Shown piece after piece: positions 45,802-54,474 of a stretch of 64,000 nt of DNA. The notes below the pieces were generated by a model. It ran no database searches and was not told the DNA's origin. It was given only the letters and a program-made list of their open reading frames with translations. Each line of letters opens with the position of its first letter. Position 1 is the first letter of the stretch. Source of the stretch: Solimonas fluminis (GTDB taxonomy: Bacteria > Pseudomonadota > Gammaproteobacteria > Nevskiales > Nevskiaceae); assembly GCF_002930645.1 (NCBI RefSeq), contig NZ_PSNW01000006.1, positions 186,001 through 250,000 of the forward strand, written 5' to 3'. A program made the position numbers and the translations under genes.

Positions 45802-47592
45802 GTGCTGCCTCGCCTGCTGTTCCCCGTCTGTGCGGCCACACTGCTGTGCGCCTGCAATTCCTCCACGCCTTCCTCTTCCGCCGATCCCGGCACCGAGCCT
45901 TTCGTGCTGGAAGAGGCGACCGTCGCCGATATCCATGAGGCCTTCGCCGGCCGCCGCAGGCTGGCCGACGGCTCGCGCCTGAGCTGCGTGGCGCTGCATG
46001 ACCTCTACGTCGCCCGCATCCTGGCGATCGACGACACGCCCCAGGCTGGCGGCCTGCCGGTGCAGTCGGTGCTGCGCATCAACCCGGCCGCCAGGGCGGA
46101 GGCGGCGGCGCTGGATGCGCTCTACGAACACGATCACGGCGTCGGCAAGCGCCCGCTGCATTGCGTGCCGATGCTGCTGAAGGACAACTACGACACCTAC
46201 GACCACCCCTCCAGCTCGGGCTCGTACTCGATGCTGGGACACCAGTCCTCGGTGGACGCCCATTCCGTGGCGGGACTGCGCGCCGCTGGCGCACTGATCC
46301 TGGGCAAGGCCAACCAGGACGAATTCGCCTTCACGGTCGGCGGCACCAGCGGCCGCGGCCCCTTGACGCGCAATCCCTACGACACCCGCCAGAGTCCGGG
46401 CGGTTCCAGCTCCGGCACGGGCGCCGCCATCGCGTCCAACTTCGCCGCCATTGGCACCGGCACCGACACCTGCATGTCGATCCGCTTCCCCTCCTCGGTC
46501 AACGGCCTGGCCGGCATCCGCCCCAGCGTGGGCCTGGTGTCGCAGCACGGCGTGTTTCCGCTGACGCACTCGCGCGATGCGCCGGGGCCGATGGCGCGCA
46601 CGCTGCACGACGCGGTGCTGGCGCTCAATGCCATGGCCGGTCCCGACCTGCGCGATCCCAAGACCCTGGAGTACGAGAATCCCGCCTTCCCGCAGCGCCC
46701 CTCCGACTACACCCGCTTCCTGGACCGCGCGCAGTACGGCCTCAAGGGCCGCAAGCTGGGCTTCGTGCGGAGCTTCGGCTCGCTGGATTCGGCCGGCAGC
46801 GGCGAGCACCTGGCGTTGATCGAGGCGGCCATCGCGCAGATGCGCGCCCTGGGAGCGGAGGTCTACGACGTGGAGTTCCCGGACTTCGTCTCGGTGGCGG
46901 CTTCGGCCATGCACTACGAGTGGAACGAATACTTCCGCCAGTTCGAGGCCGAGAACGGCCGTGCCGCGCCGCGGCGCTGCCTGACGGCGCTGAACCCCGG
47001 GGACAATACCTGCTCGCTGCTGGCGGTGGACGGCATCCTAGAGACCGGCCTGGTCAGCCCGGTGGCGCTGGTGGCGGTGGCGTCCTCGGCGCTGGAGGAC
47101 TCGCGCCAGGGGCCGGACCCGGCCAAGCTGGAACAGCATCGCCTGACCCGCGATTACGTGCAGCAGCTCATGGATCACTATCCGCTGCCAGGCGGCGGCG
47201 AGGTGCGCCTCGACGCGCTGCTGATCCGGCCGGGCTCGAGTCCGCGCACCTGCGACTTCGGGTCCACCACGCAGAATCCCTCGGTGGTGGTGCCGGTGGG
47301 CATGACCGCGGACGGCGTTCCCAAGGGTATCGAGGTGCTGGCGCGCAAGTGGGACGAGCCCACCGCCATCGGCGTCGCCTACGACTACGAGCAGGCCACC
47401 CATCACCGCCGCGCACCCTCGCTGCGCAGCGATCCCCTGCAGGGCACGCGCCTGTCGGCGGAGTTCAACCGCCTGCGCGAGGGGCTGCTGCTGCCACTGC
47501 TGGACCAGGATCCCTGGTCGCTGCCGCTGGCCGAGTACCAGGCGGTGATCCGCGAGTATGTGACGGGCTTTGCCGAGGTGCCGGGGCCGTGA
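45802..47592 (+). CDS. Exported amidase-signature protein (lipoprotein)
   Basis: A 596-residue amidase with signal and lipobox LLCAC (Cys18). Catalytic Lys127 is in VPMLLKDNYDT, cis-Ser202 in SPGGSSSGTGAAI and nucleophile Ser226 in GTDTCMSIRFPSS. The common GTDTGGSIR loop is changed to TDTCMSIR, a variant I know from a subgroup of bacterial AS proteins; it may reshape the oxyanion hole. It starts at GTG 45802. A periplasmic or outer-membrane location would suit degradation of extracellular amides. Confidence 0.84.
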   Translation: MLPRLLFPVCAATLLCACNSSTPSSSADPGTEPFVLEEATVADIHEAFAGRRRLADGSRLSCVALHDLYVARILAIDDTPQAGGLPVQSVLRINPAARAEAAALDALYEHDHGVGKRPLHCVPMLLKDNYDTYDHPSSSGSYSMLGHQSSVDAHSVAGLRAAGALILGKANQDEFAFTVGGTSGRGPLTRNPYDTRQSPGGSSSGTGAAIASNFAAIGTGTDTCMSIRFPSSVNGLAGIRPSVGLVSQHGVFPLTHSRDAPGPMARTLHDAVLALNAMAGPDLRDPKTLEYENPAFPQRPSDYTRFLDRAQYGLKGRKLGFVRSFGSLDSAGSGEHLALIEAAIAQMRALGAEVYDVEFPDFVSVAASAMHYEWNEYFRQFEAENGRAAPRRCLTALNPGDNTCSLLAVDGILETGLVSPVALVAVASSALEDSRQGPDPAKLEQHRLTRDYVQQLMDHYPLPGGGEVRLDALLIRPGSSPRTCDFGSTTQNPSVVVPVGMTADGVPKGIEVLARKWDEPTAIGVAYDYEQATHHRRAPSLRSDPLQGTRLSAEFNRLREGLLLPLLDQDPWSLPLAEYQAVIREYVTGFAEVPGP

Positions 47593-47595
47593 AGG

Positions 47596-48420
47596 CTATT
47601 GCACCGCGCTTTCGCGTTGCGCCGCCACCGGTGCCGGCATGAAGGAGGTATCCACGCGATAGCGCTGCGGCTTCTCCGGGTCGATGAACACCGGCACCTG
47701 GCGCATTCGCCTGAGCTTCTGCGGGTCTTCCGCCAGCGGCTCGCTCTCGTAGAAGTACTCGATGCCGCTGCGCGTGTCCTTCCACTTCGCACGCAGCACG
47801 TAGTGCAGGCCCAGCTCGCGCTGCACCATGGAGTCGAAGGGATCGCGGACCTGGCCATTGTGCGTCAGGGTGTATTTCCCGTCCTGGCTTTCCAGCGAGA
47901 AGTTGCCGACGCCGCGCGGCAGTGCCTCCAGCAGCACCTCCGGCCGCAGTTCGACCAGCTCCGCCATGATGCGCGAGCCGCCGCTGTCCAGCCGGTCGCT
48001 TCCGCCGCGCCTGCCGCCCCAGCCGCCCATGAACAGCAGCGGCAGCGCGAAGAAGCCGCCGAACACGCCCAGCAGCAGAGGGAACAGCCAGTTGTCGATG
48101 AAGATGTCCAGGCGGGCGTCCTGCGGACGGTCCGGGTTGAACCAGACGCGGATGCGGTCGCCCTCGCGGTAGTTCCTGTGCAGGTCGGAGCCCGCGCTTT
48201 CCACGCGGCGCTTCACGCCGCCGCCGGCATCGAATTCCACCACCAACGCCGGCACGTCGCCGCGGATCTCCACCACCCTGCCCACCGCTTCCTGGGCGAA
48301 CTGCCGGTCCCACAGCGCGCGGCCCAGCAGCCAGGCGGCGCCGAGCAGGCAGGGCAGGGAGATGGCCAGCAGCACGAGGCGCATGCCGCGGTCCGTCTGG
48401 GCGCCAAGGGGATGTCTCAT
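47596..48420 (-). CDS. DUF3592 domain membrane protein
   Basis: A 274-residue protein. A first helix LVLLAISLPCLLGAAWLLG is followed by the DUF3592 domain (VGRVVEIRGD, ALVVEFDAGGGVKRRVESAGSDLHRNYREGDRIRVWFNPDRPQDARLD, residues about 40-105), then a helix LFPLLLGVFGGFFALPLLF. The C-terminal half (about 150-274) appears to be a second, unknown soluble domain. Function unknown. It converges with the amidase 3 bp away. Confidence 0.78.
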   Translation of the reverse strand: MRHPLGAQTDRGMRLVLLAISLPCLLGAAWLLGRALWDRQFAQEAVGRVVEIRGDVPALVVEFDAGGGVKRRVESAGSDLHRNYREGDRIRVWFNPDRPQDARLDIFIDNWLFPLLLGVFGGFFALPLLFMGGWGGRRGGSDRLDSGGSRIMAELVELRPEVLLEALPRGVGNFSLESQDGKYTLTHNGQVRDPFDSMVQRELGLHYVLRAKWKDTRSGIEYFYESEPLAEDPQKLRRMRQVPVFIDPEKPQRYRVDTSFMPAPVAAQRESAVQ

Positions 48421-48486
48421 TAGCCGTCTCCCGTCATCAGGCGCCGAGCATCGCGCCGCCAGGGCCGGCGGTCAAAGATGGGGGCT

Positions 48487-48527
48487 GTCATCCGCTTCCC
48501 GGCCGCAACGATCGGGAAGCGGATGAC
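48487..48527. terminator. 15-bp inverted repeat after the DUF1415 gene
   Basis: GTCATCCGCTTCCCG and CGGGAAGCGGATGAC are perfect complements around 11 bases. They lie 11 bp past the DUF1415 stop on the minus strand. Terminator or dispersed repeat. Confidence 0.55.
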
Positions 48528-48538
48528 CGACCCCGGCG

Positions 48539-49072
48539 TCACGGCCCGAACAGCTCCTTGCGCTGCTCCGGCGTCAGCTCGCGCAGCCGGCGGATGTTGG
48601 CCTCGGGGATGCCATCGATGTCCGGGTGCGCGTCCACCGCCGCCTCCACGCTGTCTTCCCGCAGCAGGTGCAGCATCGGGTAGGGCGAGCGGTTGCTGAG
48701 GTTCTCCGGATCGTCCGGTCCGGTGCCGGCGAACTGGTACTGCGGGTGGAAGCTGGCCACCTGGTAGGTGCCGTCCCACTCGAAGCTCTGCAGCAGCTCG
48801 TCGGCGCGGTCCAGGAAGTCGTTGTAGTCGAGGAAATCCGCCAGCATCTGCGGGGCGACCACGAGGGTGGTTTCCAGTTGCTCCGGCGGCGTCTCGTCCA
48901 GGCGCGCGAGTTCCAGCTGCAGGTCGGTCAGCAGGTCCAGTTCGGTGGTCGCGGCGCTGACGAACACGCGAAGCTGTCCGGCGCGCACCGGCCGGGCCGC
49001 GAAGGGGCAGAGGTTGAGGCCGATGACGACCCGGTCCAGCCATTGACGCACGGCGGATTCGATCTCATTCAT
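48539..49072 (-). CDS. DUF1415 family protein
   Basis: A 177-residue cytosolic protein. It starts EIESAVRQWLDRVVIGLNLCPFA, and further blocks are FVSAAT, TTLVVAPQMLADFLDYNDFLD and VASFHPQYQFAGT near residue 105, then NRSPYPMLHLLREDSV. These are the DUF1415 family features (YfeR-like). The conserved Cys and His (NLCPF, FHPQYQF) are noted but function is unknown. It is divergent from the RIO-kinase gene with an 89-bp gap. Confidence 0.88.
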   Translation of the reverse strand: MNEIESAVRQWLDRVVIGLNLCPFAARPVRAGQLRVFVSAATTELDLLTDLQLELARLDETPPEQLETTLVVAPQMLADFLDYNDFLDRADELLQSFEWDGTYQVASFHPQYQFAGTGPDDPENLSNRSPYPMLHLLREDSVEAAVDAHPDIDGIPEANIRRLRELTPEQRKELFGP

Positions 49073-49161
49073 GGGAGGCGGGTCTCGTGCTGCCGGGTGG
49101 ATCAGGCCATTCTAAACGGCTGTGCCCCGGCTTTCCCCTGCCGGATCGTTCACAATACCGC

Positions 49162-50019
49162 ATGAAATCCCCCAAAGCCCTGCAGCCGCTGATCGATGAC
49201 GGCATCGTCGACGCGGTGCTGCGACAACTCAAGAGCGGCAAGGAAGCTTCCGTTTTCCTGGTGTCCTGCGGCGGTGCCGTCCGTTGCGCCAAGGTCTACA
49301 AGGAAGCCGAGCACCGCGGTTTCCACAAGCTGGCCGAGTACCAGGAAGGTCGGCGTGCCCGTGGCAGCCGCGATGCACGCGCCATGGGCAAGGGCAGCCG
49401 CCACGGCCGCCGGGAGCAGGAAGCCGCCTGGAAGAACGCCGAGGTAGAGGCCCTGTATCGTCTGGCCGCCGCCGGCGTGCGGGTACCCCAGCCCCATGGC
49501 TACTACGAGGGCGTGCTGCTGATGGAAGTGGTGCGCGGAGCCGACGGCGAGGTGGCGCCGCGTCTCAACGATGTCGCCCCCGAGCCGGACGTGGCGCGCG
49601 CCTGGCATGCCTTCCTGGTGCGCCAGATCGTGCGCATGCTCTGCGCCGGCCTGATCCACGGCGATCTCTCCGAGTTCAACGTGCTGCTGGCGGAGGATGG
49701 CCCGGTGATCATCGACCTGCCGCAGGCGGTGGATGCTTCCGGCAACAACAACGCCTTCCGCATGCTGCGCCGCGACGTCGACAACGTGACCGCCTACTGC
49801 GGCCGTTTTGCTCCGGAGCTGCTCGATACCGAGTACGCCTTCGAGATATGGAAGCTCTACCAGGACGCCGAGCTCAAGCCGGACAGCCCCCTGACCGGGC
49901 GCTATGTCCATGACGACACCGCTGCCGACGTCGAGGGCGTGCTGCACCAGATCGCCGAGGCGCGCGCCGAGGCGGAGGCGCGCCAGCGCGGGCGCGAGGC
50001 GGCCGAAGCCGACGATTAG
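49162..50019 (+). CDS. RIO1-family protein kinase
   Basis: A 285-residue kinase-like protein. The phosphate-binding segment SGKEASVFLV (25-34), Lys in RCAKVYKE, catalytic loop HGDLSEFN (His166, Asp168) and metal-binding DLPQAVD (Asp185) are intact, so an active kinase is likely. It matches the bacterial RIO group, such as the PA4780 type. Substrates are unknown. It starts at ATG 49162 and the C-terminal tail is Arg/Glu-rich. It is a single gene. Confidence 0.92.
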   Translation: MKSPKALQPLIDDGIVDAVLRQLKSGKEASVFLVSCGGAVRCAKVYKEAEHRGFHKLAEYQEGRRARGSRDARAMGKGSRHGRREQEAAWKNAEVEALYRLAAAGVRVPQPHGYYEGVLLMEVVRGADGEVAPRLNDVAPEPDVARAWHAFLVRQIVRMLCAGLIHGDLSEFNVLLAEDGPVIIDLPQAVDASGNNNAFRMLRRDVDNVTAYCGRFAPELLDTEYAFEIWKLYQDAELKPDSPLTGRYVHDDTAADVEGVLHQIAEARAEAEARQRGREAAEADD

Positions 50020-50070
50020 GGCCGTTTGACGCTACGGACGTCGCAGCAGCGTCCATGGCATCGACAGGCC

Positions 50071-50409
50071 TTAGCGCGGCGGCTCCGCCGGAGCTTCGGC
50101 CGACGGCGGGGCCGGCGGCATCTGGCCGGGGTGGGCCATGGCATCGTCCAGCTTGCGGCCCAGCGAGTCCGGCGAAGCCTTCTCCTTCCGGTCCAGGCAG
50201 CGCAGGTAGCGCTCGTGGTCGCGCTTGTAGCGCGCCAGCTCCGATTCGTAGCGCTCCATGCCCCACTTGTCGTGCTCGCTGAAGGGCTCGGCGGGCTTCT
50301 CGCCGTCGATGCAGGCCAGTTCGGCCTTCTCGGGCTTCTTGCCCGCCATGGCGAGCAGGGGCAGGGCCAGCAGCAGGCAGGCCAGGGGGGTGAACAGACG
50401 CTGGGACAT
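50071..50409 (-). CDS. Exported protein of unknown family
   Basis: About 112 residues: a signal peptide (MSQRLFTPLACLLLALPLLAMA), then a helical charged region (HDKWGMERYESELARYKRDHERYLRCLDRKEK) with two Cys, and a Pro/Ala tail. I do not recognise it. The start is put at ATG 50409, although a slightly longer frame (50421) exists. It is followed on the same strand upstream by the M50 protease gene (stop 50447), so the two could be co-transcribed. Confidence 0.6.
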   Translation of the reverse strand: MSQRLFTPLACLLLALPLLAMAGKKPEKAELACIDGEKPAEPFSEHDKWGMERYESELARYKRDHERYLRCLDRKEKASPDSLGRKLDDAMAHPGQMPPAPPSAEAPAEPPR

Positions 50410-50446
50410 GATTCTCTCCATCCGCGGGGCACGCGGGACGCGCAGC

Positions 50447-53068
50447 CTAACCCGGCGGGTTCATCTTTGCAGTGGCGCCGGTCTTGCCGGGCGCGGGCGG
50501 GCAGACGGCCTTGGCGGTAACCCGCAGGCGCTGTTCGCGCAGCTGTTCCCAGGGATCGACGTAGGGGGCCACCGTCTCCGCCATGTCCTCGCTGGTGTAC
50601 GGGAAGCAGCTCCAGTGCTGTTCCGGCGGCATCACGCCCCGCGCTTCGGCGGGCTGCGGGCCCTGCCGCAAGGCATGAGCCATCTCGAGGGGATACAGCA
50701 GGTGGCTGCGTCTGGCCCCGCCGAAGCCGAGGCGTTGCAGCCAGGATCGCGGAGGGAGGCGCGAGTAGACTGCCATGCGCATCTGCTCGGTGCCCTGGTC
50801 GATGCGGCCCGCCTCCAGCAGCGCCCAGGCATAGGTGCGCGACAGCTCGTGGGTGGACTGCCGCAGGCTGCGGCCCACCGGCGAGGCTTCGATCACGGTG
50901 ACGGCATCGGCCGGGCGGCCATGGTGCATGAAGTACCAGGCCTGCGCGCGCAGCACCCGGCGCAGTTCGCAGCGGCAGTCGTCGGAGCGCTCGGCCAGAT
51001 AGCGCGTTTCCGCCAGCAGGGTCTCTGCGGCCTGGGGATCGCCGTTCAGGTCCACCCATTCGGCGAGGCGCAGCCGCGCCTCGATACGGCCGGCCGGCTG
51101 CTTCGGCATCAGCGATTCCGCGCGCTGCAGGGCGGCCTGCAAGGCCGCGATGCGCTGCGGCAGCGGCGCATCCGGATGCAGGTCCTGGACGCTGCGCAGC
51201 CAGCGGCGCTGCAGGCTCTCCAGGTCATTCTGGAATCCCTCCCGGCCCTCCGCCACCAGGCTTTCCAGTTGCCGGGCCTGTTCCTCGCCCTCGGCGTCCC
51301 AGGCGAGCAGCGAGCGCAGGTCCACCCGGCGTGGGTCCTCGGGCGGCAGCGCCGCGGCGGCGGCCTGCAAGGCCTTCAGTTCGTCCGGCCCGGCGTCCTC
51401 GTCCTCGCCATAGCGGGCATAACGTTCATCGAACAGGCGCTGCTGTGCGCTGCGGCCGTCATCCTCGGGCTGCGGCGGCGCGGCAAGATGGCCGTAGGCG
51501 GCATAGCCGCCGCTACCCCAGAGTGCCAGCAGCAGACCCAGTACCAGGGCCGATTCCCAGGCGCGAGGGCGGCGGATCCGGCGGCGTTCCATCACCGCCT
51601 TGACCAGGGGGTACTGGCGCAGGAAGCCCAGCGGGCCGAACAGTTCCTGCGCCCGCCCGAACAGTTGCCGCAGCTGTTCTTCATGCGGAAGTCCGTCCTG
51701 CCAGCGGGATTCCAGGCGCGAGACACGCCACTGCTGGAGCAGGCCCACGCCCAGCAGCAGGACGAAGACGGCAAACACTGCGCTCTCCAGCCATAGCGCG
51801 AGGGCCGCCATGGCGGCGACGCTGAGGGCCGAGAACAGCAGGCGCGAGCGCGGCCAGCGGCTGAACAGCGACAGTTCCACCAGCTGGCCGCCGTCCAGCG
51901 GCGTCAGCGGCAGCAGGTTGAACAGGTTGATCAGCACGGCCATCCAGGCCGCCATCTGCCAGTCGAAGCCGCCGGCCGAGGGGATGGCGCCGCCCCACCA
52001 CCACAGCAGTGCGGCGCCGAGCAGCAGCCCGGGCACGGGGCCGGCCAGCAGCACCAGGGCCTGCTTCCAGGCCGGGATGTCGCGCGGCCTTCCCGTCACC
52101 ATCGCTCCCAGGAAGGGGATGAAGAACATGCTCATGTCGCGGTAGCCGAAGGCCCGCATGGCCAGCGCATGCCCGCCCTCGTGCAGCAGCAGGATGGCCA
52201 GCACGGCCAACGCACTCTGCCAGCTGAAGGCCCAGCCCCAGAGCAGCAGCGACAGCGCTGCACTCAGGACCAGGACGCTGGCCTTGAGGCTATGGCGCGA
52301 GGCGCGCCGGGCCAGTTCCGCCTCGGCCTGGATGTAGCTCTGCGTCGCATAGTCCGGCTGGTGGCTGCCCTCGGTGGCGGCGGAGACGTAGGGCACCGCC
52401 AGCTTGCGGCGTACGCCCATCCAGCGCCAAGCCAGTCCTGCGGCCGCGCGCAGGCGCGGATGCAGGACGCCGCCGGACTCCTGCAGCAGCCCCTGGCGGA
52501 GCAGCATCGGGACATAGTCGCCGTAGGAGGCTGCATACCGGCGGCAGATTTCCTCCTCCGGCAGGTCCGCCATGGCGACGCCGGCGATCCGGGCCTGGTG
52601 GACCTGCCAATGCGCGGTCGGGCTGGCGGCCCAGGCATCCACCAGCTTCTGCCCGGGCGGCTGGGCCAGCGTCAGCCAGCCGATGCGGTTCACCGTCAGC
52701 AGAAGGCTTCCGTCCTCGGCCTGGCTGAGGAAGCTGAGGGGATAGCCGGCGAAGCTGGCCGGCATCAGCAGCAGGCTGGCATAGGCCGGCTCGGACTGGT
52801 GGCGCAGCAGCAGGGCGGGGTGGCTCCGCGGTCCGTTCTCCACCAGGCCGGACGCGATGGGACGGAAGCCCAGGGCCCGCACCTCGTCGATCGCAGCCTG
52901 CTGGTCGGGCGGGAGGTCTTCCGGCAGTTCGCCGAACCGCAGCCGCTGCGGATGCAGCGACAGCCGCAGCATCTGCACCAGCATGACCAGGAAGAACAGC
53001 AGCTGGATTCCCAGCCAGGCGCCCAGGCAGATCAGCAGCAGGTTCAGCACAGCCAGGGTCGGTTCCAT
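50447..53068 (-). CDS. Large M50/S2P-type membrane metalloprotease with extra C-terminal domain
   Basis: An 873-residue protein. The N-terminal helix is followed by a soluble region to about residue 260. The membrane zinc-protease core then follows: HEGGH at 296-300 and, in NLFNLLPLTPLDGGQL, the second metal site (LDGG 391-394). The C-terminal half from about 510 is a tandem helical region (FDERYARYGED..., EARLRLAEW, RYLAERSD) resembling TPR repeats. The S2P family cleaves signalling peptides in the membrane. Start ATG 53068. The tail is unlike RseP or SpoIVFB. Confidence 0.8.
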   Translation of the reverse strand: MEPTLAVLNLLLICLGAWLGIQLLFFLVMLVQMLRLSLHPQRLRFGELPEDLPPDQQAAIDEVRALGFRPIASGLVENGPRSHPALLLRHQSEPAYASLLLMPASFAGYPLSFLSQAEDGSLLLTVNRIGWLTLAQPPGQKLVDAWAASPTAHWQVHQARIAGVAMADLPEEEICRRYAASYGDYVPMLLRQGLLQESGGVLHPRLRAAAGLAWRWMGVRRKLAVPYVSAATEGSHQPDYATQSYIQAEAELARRASRHSLKASVLVLSAALSLLLWGWAFSWQSALAVLAILLLHEGGHALAMRAFGYRDMSMFFIPFLGAMVTGRPRDIPAWKQALVLLAGPVPGLLLGAALLWWWGGAIPSAGGFDWQMAAWMAVLINLFNLLPLTPLDGGQLVELSLFSRWPRSRLLFSALSVAAMAALALWLESAVFAVFVLLLGVGLLQQWRVSRLESRWQDGLPHEEQLRQLFGRAQELFGPLGFLRQYPLVKAVMERRRIRRPRAWESALVLGLLLALWGSGGYAAYGHLAAPPQPEDDGRSAQQRLFDERYARYGEDEDAGPDELKALQAAAAALPPEDPRRVDLRSLLAWDAEGEEQARQLESLVAEGREGFQNDLESLQRRWLRSVQDLHPDAPLPQRIAALQAALQRAESLMPKQPAGRIEARLRLAEWVDLNGDPQAAETLLAETRYLAERSDDCRCELRRVLRAQAWYFMHHGRPADAVTVIEASPVGRSLRQSTHELSRTYAWALLEAGRIDQGTEQMRMAVYSRLPPRSWLQRLGFGGARRSHLLYPLEMAHALRQGPQPAEARGVMPPEQHWSCFPYTSEDMAETVAPYVDPWEQLREQRLRVTAKAVCPPAPGKTGATAKMNPPG

Positions 53069-53182
53069 CCGTTGTCCATCGGGCGGCTCCGCGATCCGGA
53101 GCCTCATCGGCCGGAAGTCTGCCCGAGCACGGCGCCGCCCGCATCTTCGTACACTGTCGGCCGGGATTCCACGGAGCGGAGC

Positions 53183-54355
53183 ATGCAGGTCTGGCTGAAG
53201 CGGGGCGGCGTACTGCTGGCGGTGCTGCTGGCGCTGGCCTTTGTGATCCATCGGGTTGTGCCGGGGATCGTCGAGGGCGGCATGAACCAGGTGCTGCAGC
53301 CGCCGCCTTACCGTGCCACGCCGCAGGCGCAGGCCCTGCACGCGCGCCTGGCGGTCGCGGACCTGCATGCGGACCCGCTGCTGTGGGGGCGTGATCTGCT
53401 GAAGCGCAGCAACCGCGGCCAGACCGATATCCCGCGGCTGGCCGAGGGCGGCGTCGCGCTGCAGGTCTTCGCCGTGGTCAGCAAGACGCCGCGCGGGCTC
53501 AACATCGAGCGCAACGATGACCGCAGCGACAACATCCTGCCGCTGGCCATCGTGCAGGGCTGGCCGCCGCGGACCTGGGGCAGCCTCCAGCAGCGCGCGC
53601 TGTACCAGGCCCGGCGCCTGCACGGCATGGCGGCGCGCTCGCAGGGCCGCTTCGCGGTGGTGGGTACGCAGGGCGAGCTGCGGGATTTCCTGGCCCGTCG
53701 CGCGCAGGACCGCGGCCTGGTCGCCGGCGTGCTGGCCATCGAGGGCGCACAGGTGCTGGAGGGCGATCCCGCCAATGTCGACGCGCTGTTCGATGCCGGC
53801 TTCCGCATGATGTCGCCGACGCATTTCTTCGACGACGAGATGGCCGGCTCCGCGCACGGCGTGGAGAAGGGCGGGTTGACCGACAAGGGCCGCGAGATGA
53901 TCCGGCGCATGGAGCAGCGCCGCATGATCGTGGACCTGGCACATGCCTCTCCCAGGACCATCGACGAGGTCCTGGCCATGGCCACGCGGCCGGTGGTGGT
54001 GTCCCATGGCGGCGTCAAGGGCACCTGCGACAACCGCCGCAATCTCAGCGACGCGCAATTGCGTCGCATCGCCGCCAACGGCGGGCTGGTCGGCATCGGC
54101 TACTGGGAGACCGCGGTCTGCGGCCGCGATGCCCAGGCGGTGGCACGCGCGATCCGTCACGTGGTCTCGACCGTCGGCCTGCAGCACGTCGCCCTGGGCT
54201 CGGACTTCGACGGCGCGGTGGCCGTGCCCTTCGATGCCACCGGCCTTGTGTTGGTGACGCAGGCGCTGGTCGAAGCCGGCTTCGGCGAACCCGAGATCGC
54301 CCGCATCATGGGCGGCAACCAGCTGGAATTCCTGGCGAAACAGCTTCCGGAATGA
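53183..54355 (+). CDS. Membrane dipeptidase, peptidase family M19
   Basis: A 390-residue dizinc dipeptidase with an N-terminal membrane anchor (VLLAVLLALAFVIHRVVPG). The metal-binding HADP near residue 60, AIEGAQVLEG near 192, DLAHASPRTIDEVL near 252, VVVSHGGVK near 272 and GSDFDGAVAVPFD near 335 match renal-dipeptidase relatives. Substrates are dipeptides, possibly D-containing. It starts at ATG 53183 with GGAGC close by. It is divergent from the M50 gene (114-bp gap). Confidence 0.92.
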   Translation: MQVWLKRGGVLLAVLLALAFVIHRVVPGIVEGGMNQVLQPPPYRATPQAQALHARLAVADLHADPLLWGRDLLKRSNRGQTDIPRLAEGGVALQVFAVVSKTPRGLNIERNDDRSDNILPLAIVQGWPPRTWGSLQQRALYQARRLHGMAARSQGRFAVVGTQGELRDFLARRAQDRGLVAGVLAIEGAQVLEGDPANVDALFDAGFRMMSPTHFFDDEMAGSAHGVEKGGLTDKGREMIRRMEQRRMIVDLAHASPRTIDEVLAMATRPVVVSHGGVKGTCDNRRNLSDAQLRRIAANGGLVGIGYWETAVCGRDAQAVARAIRHVVSTVGLQHVALGSDFDGAVAVPFDATGLVLVTQALVEAGFGEPEIARIMGGNQLEFLAKQLPE

Positions 54356-54474
54356 GGGTTCGGCCGAACGACTGATTCGTCATCGGCAGGTCACCAATCC
54401 CCCTCCAAAAGGGCGATGTGGGGCGCCGGTGGCCTGAGCAGACTGGGGAATCGCCCACTTCGCCAGGCACGCCC

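Noticed and set aside
53069-54187. Upstream extension of the M50 protease frame on the minus strand
   Set aside because: It lies opposite the M19 dipeptidase gene. The ATG at 53068 gives a natural membrane-helix start, and the extension is shadow sequence.
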